DNA of 14,064 nt from Kiritimatiellia bacterium (GTDB lineage Bacteria; Verrucomicrobiota; Kiritimatiellia; RFP12; UBA3636), in assembly GCA_017413145.1 (NCBI GenBank), contig JAFPUX010000135.1, positions 1-14,064 of the forward strand, in the 5' to 3' direction. Made by a program: the position numbers and the translations under genes. Below the pieces are notes generated by a model. It saw nothing but the letters and a program-made list of their open reading frames with translations. It ran no database searches and had not been told where the DNA came from. Positions 5,552 through 12,885 of the stretch are shown piece by piece; the stretch's first letter is position 1; each line of letters begins with the position of its first letter.

Positions 5552-7411
5552 TTATCGAACTGGAACCAAGGCAACGCGGAAACCCAGGGCGCGGTGGCGG
5601 AGGTACGGCTCATTCCCGATCCGGTAGGCAGAACGGCAAAAGCTGGCGATGCCAGCCCACGAGCCCCCGCGGCGGACGCGGTACGAGCCCGAAGATGCCC
5701 CCGTCGGGTCCGACACCTCGCCGGACGGATACGAACCATACCAATCCGCACACCACTCCCACGCGTTGCCGATCATGTCGTAGAGCCCCCATTCGTTGGC
5801 TGTCTTCCGCGCCACCGGATGCGTTCCGGCCTTGCTTCCCGAATACTGTTTTTCGCTCCATCCGGAAACATCATATCCGTTCACGCCATGCCAATCGACG
5901 CTGGAATTGCCGCCATACCATGCAATGTCATCGAGCGCCGGCGCATTGTTCTCGCCCAAAATCCGGATATCCTTTCCGTTCGGAAGGGCCGTCGTCGCCC
6001 CCGCGCGGCAGGCGTATTCCCACTGCGCCTCCGTCGGGAGCGCCCACCTGAACCCCGCCACGGACGCCTGCGAGTTGAGCTTCTCCACGAACCGTTGACA
6101 CATGTCCCACGAGACGTTCTCTACCGGATAGTCGTCGCCCGACTTGAAGTAGGACGGATTGTCGCCCATAACCTTCTTCCACAGCCCCTGCGTCACCTCC
6201 GTCTCGCCCAGCCAGAAGCCCTTTGTGAGCGTTACACGATGCTGCGTCTCATTGGCGAAGCGCCCGTCCTCGGACGACGGGCTGCCCATCGTGAACGAAC
6301 CCGGTGGGCACCAGCGCAGCGCGACCTCGACGGCCCCGACACGCACGACTTTGCGAGTTCCGGGGGCGGGTTCGGAAGGCTGGGCCGCCGTCGGCGCGGG
6401 CGTTCCGCTCTCCAGCGAGCGGGCTAGGTCGAGAAATGCCTGCGCGCCGGCCAGGTCGCCCGCGTTGATCAGCTCGATCGCCTGTTGGCGGGCGCGCGCC
6501 GCGGCGGAATCCGGCGCGGGGGCGCCGCCGGGGGCGGACGGCGGCGCGGGAGCCGGAACCGGCGCGGGCGCGGCGCTCGGCGTCTGCCGGACCGCCGGAG
6601 CCCAGACGGACGGAGCCGGGGCGGAAACGCCGGAGGCGGTTCCGCCGGCGCAGAGGCGGAATCCGCCTTGGTTGAGCGGACCTTCGAGGGAGCGGCGGGC
6701 GAGGCATCCGTCGCGGAAGTTCATCCCGCCGTCGTCCTGCGGCCCGAGGAAGTCGTTCTCGATTGGTTCGGGCCGCGGACGGAAGTTCACGCCGCCGCCG
6801 CACCAGACGTTGCCCTGGACCGTTCCGGCGAAACGGTCGTCGATCCGGACCGTCGTGGCCGTCATCTCCTCGGCGTTCCCGAGCATGTCGTAGAGGCCGT
6901 AGGCGTTGGGGGCTTTCGTCCCGACGGGCCGGAGCGGGTCCGCGAGATCGAAACCCGAGCGCGGGCGGGCGCGATACCAGGCCATCGCGTCCAGGGAGCC
7001 CTCGCGCCCGTCGGCCCCGAGCGGCCACGCCCCGGTTCCGCCGGCGCGACAGGCCGTCGTCCATTCGTCCGCGGTCGGAAGGCGGAACGAAAGCCCCGAT
7101 TTCCGGACGGGCTCCATCGCGTTGAGGCGGGAGAGAAACGACGACACCTCGCCGGCGGAAACGCCGACGACGGGCTTGTCGTCGCCTTCGTCCACCGCGC
7201 GGCCGCCGGACTTGCGGCTCCCGGTCACCCGGCGCCACTGCGCCTGCGTGACCTCGAATTTGCCGAACCAGAGCCCGTCCGGCGTCTTGACCATTTCGAG
7301 CACGGGCCCCTTTTCGCCGAGCGGAATGGCGACCGTTTCCGGTTCTGCGCGGACGGAAACGGAAAGAGCGGATAGGACGAGAGCGGGCAGAACGGCGAGT
7401 CGATTTTTCAT
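5552..7411 (-). CDS. Exported protein with two SUMF1/FGE-like domains
   Basis: 619 residues from the ATG complementary to 7409-7411. That start is chosen because it begins a clean signal peptide (MKNRLAVLPALVLSALSVSVRA), whereas the longer frame adds only a charged stretch. Domain 1 (about 25-255) is a diverged SUMF1 fold: FGKFEVTQAQWRRVTG, SFRLPTADEWTTACRAGG, NAYGLYDMLGNAEEM and NQGGFRLC. A Pro/Ala linker (about 260-350) contains a helix, ARQQAIELINAGDLAGAQAFL. Domain 2 (about 355-619) is canonical PF03781: FWLGETEVTQGLWKKVMG, RWALPTEAQWEYACRAG, WGLYDMIGNAWEWCADWYG, RVRRGGSW, SFCRSAYR and GFRVA. In true formylglycine-generating enzymes two cysteines act in the active site. Here GGSWAGIASFC keeps only the second (C592), so copper-dependent oxidase activity is doubtful, and a sugar- or protein-binding role is more likely. 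The promoter is at 7475-7503. Confidence 0.85.
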   Translation of the reverse strand: MKNRLAVLPALVLSALSVSVRAEPETVAIPLGEKGPVLEMVKTPDGLWFGKFEVTQAQWRRVTGSRKSGGRAVDEGDDKPVVGVSAGEVSSFLSRLNAMEPVRKSGLSFRLPTADEWTTACRAGGTGAWPLGADGREGSLDAMAWYRARPRSGFDLADPLRPVGTKAPNAYGLYDMLGNAEEMTATTVRIDDRFAGTVQGNVWCGGGVNFRPRPEPIENDFLGPQDDGGMNFRDGCLARRSLEGPLNQGGFRLCAGGTASGVSAPAPSVWAPAVRQTPSAAPAPVPAPAPPSAPGGAPAPDSAAARARQQAIELINAGDLAGAQAFLDLARSLESGTPAPTAAQPSEPAPGTRKVVRVGAVEVALRWCPPGSFTMGSPSSEDGRFANETQHRVTLTKGFWLGETEVTQGLWKKVMGDNPSYFKSGDDYPVENVSWDMCQRFVEKLNSQASVAGFRWALPTEAQWEYACRAGATTALPNGKDIRILGENNAPALDDIAWYGGNSSVDWHGVNGYDVSGWSEKQYSGSKAGTHPVARKTANEWGLYDMIGNAWEWCADWYGSYPSGEVSDPTGASSGSYRVRRGGSWAGIASFCRSAYRIGNEPYLRHRALGFRVALVPVR

Positions 7412-7474
7412 GCGGATCGTTTGTTTTTCGACAGCTCGGGAAGGTGGCGCGGCGGAGCGCCGCACGACACGGGA

Positions 7475-7503
7475 AGGGTAGCAGAATCAAGGCGTGGAGG
7501 CAA
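7475..7503 (-). promoter_or_regulatory. Promoter of the SUMF1-domain gene
   Basis: On the minus strand TTGCCT (7498-7503) is followed by 17 nt and TACCCT (7475-7480), the latter preceded by CTGC. The -35 nearly equals the TTGCCC found before the lysS-like and SGNH genes. The leader to the ATG at 7411 is then about 57 nt and has no clear Shine-Dalgarno site. Confidence 0.5.
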
Positions 7504-7534
7504 GGGCGAAAAACCGGCGAGGACGTGTTAGACC

Positions 7535-7608
7535 GGGTGGACGGACTGGACGCGCGTCCGTGGCCGGCTTTGACACGGACGAACGTCCGATCGGTCCAGC
7601 CCGTCCAG
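7535..7608. repeat. Nested inverted repeat between divergent promoters
   Basis: Outer arms GGTGGACGGACTGGAC (7535-7550) and GTCCAGCCCGTCCAGC (7593-7608) are complementary at 14 of 16 positions. An inner perfect 8-bp dyad, CGTCCGTG (7554-7561) with CACGGACG (7573-7580), is nested inside. The right arm is itself a 9-nt direct repeat (GTCCAGCCC, GTCCAGCCG). It lies upstream of both divergent promoters, where an operator could sit. Confidence 0.55.
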
Positions 7609-7661
7609 CCGGTCCCGTCGGCTCGCGGGGCCGCGATCCCTCATGATTGCGCCACAATCGG

Positions 7662-7690
7662 TGGCGCCGGCGGAGGAAGTGTGGTAGAAT
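7662..7690 (+). promoter_or_regulatory. Promoter of the GH127-like gene
   Basis: TAGAAT (7685-7690) is preceded by TGTGG as an extended -10. The -35 at the 17-nt spacing is poor (TGGCGC, 7662-7667), so an activator may be needed. The leader is about 20 nt and contains AGGA (7704-7707) 9 nt before the ATG at 7717. A GATTG/CAATC dyad (7646-7660) lies just upstream. Confidence 0.5.
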
Positions 7691-7716
7691 CCGCTTCCGT
7701 TCCAGGATACGAAACC

Positions 7717-9627
7717 ATGCGAGACATCCACGACAACGACAAGATCCGCGACGCGCTTTCGCCGGCCGGCCCGAGCGACGCACGCCTGTTCGGCCCCGTC
7801 GGCGCGGCCGCCGAGACCTGCATCCGCGCCCGCGCCCGCTCGGACTGGGCGCAGGGGCCGATGTACGCGGAGGCCGAGAACGCCTTCCGAACGCATTGGG
7901 ACGACGATCCGCGCGGCGGCGGGGGCTGGGGCTGGCAGAACGAATACTGGGGCAAGACGATGCTCTGCTTCGCGGGCGCCGCCTCCTACGGGCGCGACCC
8001 CTCGCTCGCCGCCTGGGCGCTCGACAAGGCCCATGCGTTCGTCCGCGAATTCCAGAAGCCGGACGGCTACCTTTCGACCTACGCGAACGAGGACCTGCTG
8101 CGCCGCAACCCCGACGGCCCCGATCCGCGCGACCACGCCTGTTTCAACGTCTGGGGCCGAAAATACACGCTCTGGGCGCTCGTGGAACTCTCCCGGATGG
8201 TCGGCGGCGACGCCGAATGCCTCGCGGCCGCGGAGAAGATGGCCGACCACCTCGCCGCGCAGCTGCGCCGCCTCGGCCTGACGCTCGACCAAACCGGCAC
8301 GTGGCACGGCATCTCGTCGGCGAGCATCCTGCGCCCGCTCCTGGAGCTGCACCGCCTGACCGGCAACGCGAGCGCCCTCGCGCTCGCGAAGGACGCGATC
8401 CGCGCGTTCACGGCGGACTCCGGCTCGCCGTGCGCGATTCTGCACGACGCGCTCCGCCCCGAACCGATCGCCGAATGGCACCCGGATCCGACGTTCTGGG
8501 CGAAGGCCTACGAGATCCTGAGCTGCCTCGAAGGTTGCGCCGACTGGTACCGGCTCACGGGCGACCGCGGCGTCCTCGACGCGGTCCTCGCCTACGAGCG
8601 ACACCTCGTCGAGGAGGAACTCAACCCGATGGGGAGCGTCGGGTGCTTCGACCATTTCGTCCATTCCGCGCACCGCGTGAACGGCATGACGGAGCTCTGC
8701 GACGTCGTGCACTGGATCCGCCTCGAGCGCGAGCTGCTGCTGCTCACCGGCGATCCGGTGCACGCGGACCGCATCGAGGAAGCGTTCCTCAACGCGTTCC
8801 TCGCCGGCGTCTGGCGCGACGGCCGCTGGGGCGCGCACATCGTCCGCTCGCACGGCACGCGCCACCTCTCCGCGCCGCCGCAGGTCGGCATGGCGCTGCA
8901 CCAATGCTGCCCGGACAACATGATGCGCGCGTTCTTCGACTACGCCGGCAGCCAGGTCGCGCGCGCCGCGGACGGCGCGCCCTGCGTCCTGCTCTACACC
9001 GACGGAGCCGTCGCGTCCGGCGGCGACCACGTCGAAATCTCCGGCGGCTACCCGTGGTCGGACGGCCCCGTCGTCGTGCGGGCGTTCTTCGAGAAGGCCG
9101 TCACGATCCGCTTCCGCGTCCCGCGCTGGTCCACGGAGGTCCGCGTCGACGGCGAATCCTGCACCCCGTCCGGCGGCTGGATCGAGCGACCCGCCCGCGC
9201 CGGAACGAACGTCTGGAGCCTGGGCTTCGACTTCTCGCCGCGGATCGTCAACTGGACCGGACGCAACGACGACGACATCCGCGACTACGTCCGCTCGTTC
9301 ATGGAATACCGGAAGAAGACGCCCGAGATGGCGGGCCTCGTCCGCGAGGAGGCCGGCGTCCGCGTCCTGAGCGGCCCGCTCGTCCTCGCCAAGGGGCGCC
9401 TCGCCGGCACGTCGCGCGAAGAGACGCTCTTCGCGGCGACGATCCGCAACCAGGGCTGGCGCGCGTCGCTGCATCCCGCGCCGCGCACCGCCGCGAACGC
9501 CGCCGTCGCCCGCTCCTGGACGCTCCTGCTCGAACGCGACGGCGAGTCGCGCGCGATCCCCGTCGCGGACTTCGCCTCCGTCTCGAACGTCGACGACCCC
9601 GCGAACTGGTTCTCGCTCTGGTTCTAG
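7717..9627 (+). CDS. GH127-type beta-L-arabinofuranosidase-like glycoside hydrolase
   Basis: 636 residues, no signal peptide, so probably cytoplasmic. The N-terminal ~430 residues look like the (alpha/alpha)6 barrel of PF07944 and the rest is beta-rich. The zinc/thiolate site of GH127 is recognisable: GMTELCD gives the Glu-x-Cys pair (E326, C328), and HQCCPDN gives the adjacent Cys pair (C397, C398), one of which is the nucleophile in characterised GH127 enzymes. Where those enzymes carry a Glu acid/base about 16 residues before the E-x-C, this protein has FDHF with D312 and no Glu. WGWQNEYWGK (about 67-76) and QKPDGYLSTY (about 111-120) are further family-like segments. Members release L-arabinofuranose or similar furanosides from plant glycans. 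The ATG at 7717 follows an AGGA. The stop overlaps that of the convergent transporter gene. The exact substrate is unknown. Confidence 0.75.
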   Translation: MRDIHDNDKIRDALSPAGPSDARLFGPVGAAAETCIRARARSDWAQGPMYAEAENAFRTHWDDDPRGGGGWGWQNEYWGKTMLCFAGAASYGRDPSLAAWALDKAHAFVREFQKPDGYLSTYANEDLLRRNPDGPDPRDHACFNVWGRKYTLWALVELSRMVGGDAECLAAAEKMADHLAAQLRRLGLTLDQTGTWHGISSASILRPLLELHRLTGNASALALAKDAIRAFTADSGSPCAILHDALRPEPIAEWHPDPTFWAKAYEILSCLEGCADWYRLTGDRGVLDAVLAYERHLVEEELNPMGSVGCFDHFVHSAHRVNGMTELCDVVHWIRLERELLLLTGDPVHADRIEEAFLNAFLAGVWRDGRWGAHIVRSHGTRHLSAPPQVGMALHQCCPDNMMRAFFDYAGSQVARAADGAPCVLLYTDGAVASGGDHVEISGGYPWSDGPVVVRAFFEKAVTIRFRVPRWSTEVRVDGESCTPSGGWIERPARAGTNVWSLGFDFSPRIVNWTGRNDDDIRDYVRSFMEYRKKTPEMAGLVREEAGVRVLSGPLVLAKGRLAGTSREETLFAATIRNQGWRASLHPAPRTAANAAVARSWTLLLERDGESRAIPVADFASVSNVDDPANWFSLWF

Positions 9628-10961
9628 TGCGCGTGGTGGTGGTGGTGGAGCCGCCGCCGGACTTCCTCCGGCAGCGGAATCACGCGCCAGACGAACACGA
9701 CGAGCGGCGCGAGAACGACGAGCAGCGCCGTGAAATAGGTGCGGTAGGCGGCGAGCGCCGCCGGGCCGGGCGCGTCCGTCGCGCCGCCCGCGGAGGCGAC
9801 CGCCATCAAGACCGACGCGAGCGAGAGGCCGACGAGCCCCGAGATCGCCCCCATCGCCGTGTAGAGCACGGCCGAGGCGGACACGCGCAGGCGCGGCTCC
9901 ACGACCGAGATCGAGTAGTGCCCGATCGAGTTCTCCATGACGATCTTCGTGAGCCCGAGCGTGAAGAACCCCGCCACCCACAGCGCGCCGAGGCCGACGC
10001 CGTGCGAGGCGGCGGAACCGTCCGGCAGCAGCACCCAGAACAGCGCCAGGCCGAGCGTCCCCAGATAGGCCGCGATCATCTCCTTGCGCGGCCCGTACCG
10101 GCGCGCGAGCGGCCCGTTGAACCAGGAGCCCAACGCGCAGGCGACGGACGAAGACGCCGCGAAGACCATCGCCTGCAGGTCCGTCGCGCCGTAGCCGCGC
10201 TTCAGGACGATCACCGAGGCCGGCTGCACGAGCATCGCCGCCAGATTCAGGCTGCAGCACGCCGCCACGAGCCGCTTGAAGGAGCGGTTCGACAGGATCT
10301 CGTGCAGGTCCGCGAGGACCGGCTTCCGCGCGCCGTCGCGCAGCTCGGACGTCTCGTGGACGCGCGCCAGGAACCACGACGACCACACGCCGAGCGTCGA
10401 TCCGATCGCGATCACCGCGGCGAGCGCGCCGAACGAGTCCGACCGGTGGAGCGTCCACAGCACGCCGCCGAGCCCCGCGAGCATCCCGGCGTAGAACATC
10501 GCCCCGAGCCGCCCGAGCACCGCGCCCCGCTCCCCGGGGTCCGTCGCGTCGCCGACGAGCGGTCCGTGCAGCACCACGCCCGCCGCGCGGCACCCGTAGA
10601 AGCCGAACGAGGCGAACAGGACCGTCGCCGCCGTGAGGACCGGATGGCGCGTCCCCCACAGCGCCGCCGCCGGGAGGAGCATCGCGAACCCGTTGCGCAG
10701 CACCCAGAAGCCGCCCGCCGACCGCGCCGCGCCCCATCGCGCCGCCGCGAGGCGGCCGAGCGGAAGCGCCGCGAAGCCGACGTAGAGCATCGTCCCGATC
10801 GCGGCCGAGACCGCGTCCGGGCAGCCCAGGCGCACCGCGACGAGCACCATGATCGTCTCGCCCACGCAGACGTACGAGCCGCCGTTGACGAGGTTGTAGA
10901 GCGCGAGGCGGCGGACGGAAACGCGGCGTTCGTCCGCGGACAGGGGACGGTCGAAGATCAT
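9624..10961 (-). CDS. Major facilitator superfamily transporter
   Basis: 445 residues with about 12 hydrophobic segments split into two halves by a hydrophilic middle (RVHETSELRDGARKPVLADL, about 207-226). Conserved features include an early basic loop after TM2-3 (GRLAAARWGAARS), HGPLVGDATDPGERGAVLGR in the loop 4-5 region, and GPLARRYGPRKEMIAAY in the second half, resembling the MFS GxLaDRxGRR loop. The neighbouring GH127-like glycosidase and SGNH esterase make a sugar or oligosaccharide a reasonable substrate, but the sequence alone does not fix it. It begins 21 nt after the stop of the SGNH/nitroreductase gene, so the two are probably cotranscribed. No Shine-Dalgarno site is seen. The C-terminus is an unusual RRRLHHHHHAH tail. 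Its TAG stop and the TAG of the glycosidase gene are the two strands of a single CTAG. Confidence 0.8.
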   Translation of the reverse strand: MIFDRPLSADERRVSVRRLALYNLVNGGSYVCVGETIMVLVAVRLGCPDAVSAAIGTMLYVGFAALPLGRLAAARWGAARSAGGFWVLRNGFAMLLPAAALWGTRHPVLTAATVLFASFGFYGCRAAGVVLHGPLVGDATDPGERGAVLGRLGAMFYAGMLAGLGGVLWTLHRSDSFGALAAVIAIGSTLGVWSSWFLARVHETSELRDGARKPVLADLHEILSNRSFKRLVAACCSLNLAAMLVQPASVIVLKRGYGATDLQAMVFAASSSVACALGSWFNGPLARRYGPRKEMIAAYLGTLGLALFWVLLPDGSAASHGVGLGALWVAGFFTLGLTKIVMENSIGHYSISVVEPRLRVSASAVLYTAMGAISGLVGLSLASVLMAVASAGGATDAPGPAALAAYRTYFTALLVVLAPLVVFVWRVIPLPEEVRRRLHHHHHAH

Positions 10962-10982
10962 GGAATCCGCGCGCGGCGCGGG

Positions 10983-12287
10983 CTATTCCGCCGCGGGTTT
11001 GCCGACGGTCTGCGCGAAGAGCGGAACGCGCGTTTCCGGGAGGCCGAGGGCCGCGGCGATCTCCGTCGGCTTGAGCGAGCCGAGGAACACGGTGTTCAGG
11101 CCGGTCGCCGCGCAGTGCAGGTAGACGTTCTGCCCGACGAAGCCGCAGTCGACGCACGCGTATTTCGTGGAATCCGCCGGACGGCCCTGCATTCCCTGGC
11201 GCTCGAAGTCGATCGTGTAGACGAGCGCGACCGGCGCCGCGAGCGCGAAATTGTTCGGTCCCGGGCGGCCGGTGAGGCCGCGCAGGTCGTCCTTGCAGAC
11301 GCGAACGAGCGCGTTCTCCGCGGCGTCGTAGAGGAAGGCGCCGTCGGCGCGGCAGACGTAGAGGTCGACCTCCTGGCGGTTGATCGCCGTCGGCGCGGTG
11401 CGCTTCTTCTCCTCGGGGCGGTTGTAGCCGTTCGCGGCCCAAAGCAGGTCGGAGAGCTCCTGGTCCGAGAGCGGTTCGGCCGAAAACGCGCGGTGGGTCG
11501 CGCGCTTCGCGAGCGCCTCCCCCAGCGGCATGGCCGCGCGCTTCGGCGCGGGAAGGACGATCTTCGCGGGCGCGGCCGCCGCGCGGCGTTCGCGCAGGGC
11601 CGGCTCCAGTTCGCGCAGTTTCGACGCGAACGCCGCCGCGATCACGCCGTAGCCGGCGTCGTTCGGGTGGACGCCGTCGCCGATGTAGGACGTCTCCGCG
11701 GCGGCCTTCGTCGCCTCGTAGGCGTCGACGAGCGGCAGGCCGCGCTCCGCGGCGAAGGCGCGCTGCCACGGACCGAGATCGCCGCCCACGATCTTTTCGC
11801 GGATCGAGAAGGAGTCCTTCTTCACGAACGGCGAGACGCCGACCACGACGACGGGCGCCGGGGCGAGCGCGAGGAAATCGTCGACGAGCTTCGCGTAGTC
11901 GCGCTTCACGCCGGCGCCGTCCTCGCCCCAGTTCACGGGCTTGCTGTCGTTCGTGCCGAGCATGAAGAGGACGACGTCGGGCTTCGCGTCCTTCGCCTTG
12001 GCGAACTCGGGCGACTTGCGGTAGCCCATCCCGCCCTGGCCGTTCCATTCCTTGCCCTCGTCGAGCGCGGTGCGGGCGTTGTGGCCGAAGTTGCGGACGT
12101 CCCAGCCTTCGCCGAGAAGCGCCTGGAGCTGCGCGGGGTAGCTCTTCGAGCCGCGGTCGGAGGCGCCGTGGCCGTAGGTGATGCTGTCGCCGACGCAGGC
12201 GACGACGAGCGGCGCGCCGGATTCGGCGCCGCCGGCCGCCAGGGCGGTGCCGGCGGCGAGGACGGAAAGGAAGGAAGCGTATTTCAT
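10983..12287 (-). CDS. Exported SGNH/GDSL esterase fused to a SagB-like nitroreductase
   Basis: 434 residues with a Sec signal peptide (about 1-18, MKYASFLSVLAAGTALAA). Residues 26-228 are an SGNH hydrolase: GDSIT with nucleophile S35, oxyanion glycine G68 in NFGHN, GTND (111-114) with N113, and DGVHPN with D204 and H207. All four blocks are intact, so an esterase (for example carbohydrate acetylesterase) is expected. After a short Ala/Pro linker, residues 252-430 match the nitroreductase fold (PF00881), SagB/ThcOx-like: EALAKRATHRAFSAEPLSDQELSDLLWAANG, APTAINRQEVDLYV, GFVGQNVYLHCAATGLNTVFLG and a final FAQTVGKP. Such domains bind FMN and pass electrons. The two domains do not normally share a chain. 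The start has GGAG 8 nt upstream and a promoter at 12319-12348. The MFS gene follows by 21 nt. Confidence 0.85.
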   Translation of the reverse strand: MKYASFLSVLAAGTALAAGGAESGAPLVVACVGDSITYGHGASDRGSKSYPAQLQALLGEGWDVRNFGHNARTALDEGKEWNGQGGMGYRKSPEFAKAKDAKPDVVLFMLGTNDSKPVNWGEDGAGVKRDYAKLVDDFLALAPAPVVVVGVSPFVKKDSFSIREKIVGGDLGPWQRAFAAERGLPLVDAYEATKAAAETSYIGDGVHPNDAGYGVIAAAFASKLRELEPALRERRAAAAPAKIVLPAPKRAAMPLGEALAKRATHRAFSAEPLSDQELSDLLWAANGYNRPEEKKRTAPTAINRQEVDLYVCRADGAFLYDAAENALVRVCKDDLRGLTGRPGPNNFALAAPVALVYTIDFERQGMQGRPADSTKYACVDCGFVGQNVYLHCAATGLNTVFLGSLKPTEIAAALGLPETRVPLFAQTVGKPAAE

Positions 12288-12318
12288 GGGGGTGTCTCCG
12301 TGGTCGTGGTGGCTGGCG

Positions 12319-12348
12319 ATTCTACCGCAAAAGCGCCCGGCGGGGCAA
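12319..12348 (-). promoter_or_regulatory. Promoter of the SGNH/nitroreductase gene
   Basis: On the minus strand TTGCCC (12343-12348), 18 nt, then TAGAAT (12319-12324) preceded by TGCGG. The leader is about 25 nt and includes GGAG before the ATG. The -35 and part of the spacer lie inside the hairpin at 12335-12361. Confidence 0.6.
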
Positions 12349-12361
12349 TCCCCCGCCGGGC
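12335..12361 (-). terminator. Intrinsic terminator of the FMN-binding gene
   Basis: A perfect 11-bp stem, GCCCGGCGGGG (12335-12345) with CCCCGCCGGGC (12351-12361), and a 5-nt loop. On the minus strand the stem begins 17 nt after the TAG stop of the FMN-binding gene and is followed by GCTTTTG, a short T-run. It overlaps the promoter of the next gene. Confidence 0.6.
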
Positions 12362-12378
12362 GGCGGGCGCGCGCGCCC

Positions 12379-12885
12379 CTATTTCTCCGGCGTCGGCGCG
12401 TTGCCGGACCCCGCGGACGCCAGCGCGGCGCGGACGTTCGCGATGGCGGCTTCGGAGGAATAGGTCGCGCTCGTCACGGCGTCGACGCGCGTCGTCGCGG
12501 CGACTTCGGCCGGGAGGCCGTCCCACGCCTTCCACAGGCCCGCCGCTTCGAGCCTGGCGAAGAACACCGGCGTTTCGTCGTTCGGGAGCTTGGGCGCGAC
12601 GCGCGCCACGACGCCGTTCGTCAGTTCGACCGTGACGGGCACCGGTCCGCCGAAGCCCGTCACGCCCGGCGCGAGGCCGGTCGAGTCGATCGTGACGTTC
12701 GCTTCGCCGGCGGCCTGCGCCGTAGGCGCGGCCGCCGTCGAAGCAGACTCCGCGGACTCCGCGAACTCCGCGTGAGAAACAAACTCCGCGGACTCCGCGT
12801 GGGATCGCTTCTCCGCGTACAGCAGCGCGGAGAGCAACACGACCGCGATCGCGAGCAGGACGTTGAGGAAGTTGGCGGCCTTCAT
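12379..12885 (-). CDS. Membrane-anchored FMN-binding (FMN_bind) protein
   Basis: 168 residues. One N-terminal hydrophobic segment (about 6-23) anchors or exports it. Residues 28-49 are a low-complexity linker of AES/AEF repeats. Residues 63-156 fit the FMN_bind domain (PF04205; RnfG/NosR/NqrC type): GFGGPVPVTVELTNGVVARVAPKLPNDETPVFFARL followed by VDAVTSATYSS (134-144). The latter matches the D-x-x-(S/T)-G/S-A-T-x-(S/T) motif in which ApbE attaches FMN covalently to a Thr, here T141. Such proteins carry electrons on the outer face of the cytoplasmic membrane. Its ATG overlaps the TGA of the NapH-like gene (ATGA), so the two are translationally coupled and probably work as a pair. No ApbE gene lies in the window. 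A terminator follows at 12335-12361. Confidence 0.8.
   Translation of the reverse strand: MKAANFLNVLLAIAVVLLSALLYAEKRSHAESAEFVSHAEFAESAESASTAAAPTAQAAGEANVTIDSTGLAPGVTGFGGPVPVTVELTNGVVARVAPKLPNDETPVFFARLEAAGLWKAWDGLPAEVAATTRVDAVTSATYSSEAAIANVRAALASAGSGNAPTPEK
12746..12799 (-). repeat. 9-nt in-frame repeat inside the FMN-binding gene
   Basis: On the plus strand five copies of (G/A)ACTCCGCG occur: three consecutive (12746-12772), then 9 nt of spacer and two more (12782-12799). Because the unit is a multiple of three, it encodes the linker residues AES/AEF between the membrane anchor and the flavin domain, so copy-number change would lengthen or shorten the linker without breaking the frame. Confidence 0.8.

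Larger units (their letters stand above)
7412..7716. other. Divergent intergenic region
   Basis: 305 nt between the leftward SUMF1 gene and the rightward glycosidase gene. It contains the SUMF1 promoter (7475-7503), a large nested inverted repeat (7535-7608), the small dyad GATTGCGCCACAATC (7646-7660) and the glycosidase promoter (7662-7690). No gene is evident. Confidence 0.6.

Noticed and set aside
5552..7411. True formylglycine-generating enzyme (sulfatase activator)
   Set aside because: The first of the two active-site cysteines is missing in the C-terminal domain, and neither domain keeps the full pair. No sulfatase gene lies in the window.
7528..12048. Very long open frame on the minus strand (about 1500 codons)
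   Set aside because: It lies in another frame over the SGNH/nitroreductase and MFS genes and antisense to the glycosidase gene. Its composition is Arg/Gly/Ala-rich with no domain.
7647..12635. Very long open frame on the plus strand (over 1600 codons)
   Set aside because: It overlaps well-supported genes in other frames on both strands, is extremely rich in Arg and Pro, and has no recognisable domain. GC-rich DNA produces such open frames by chance.
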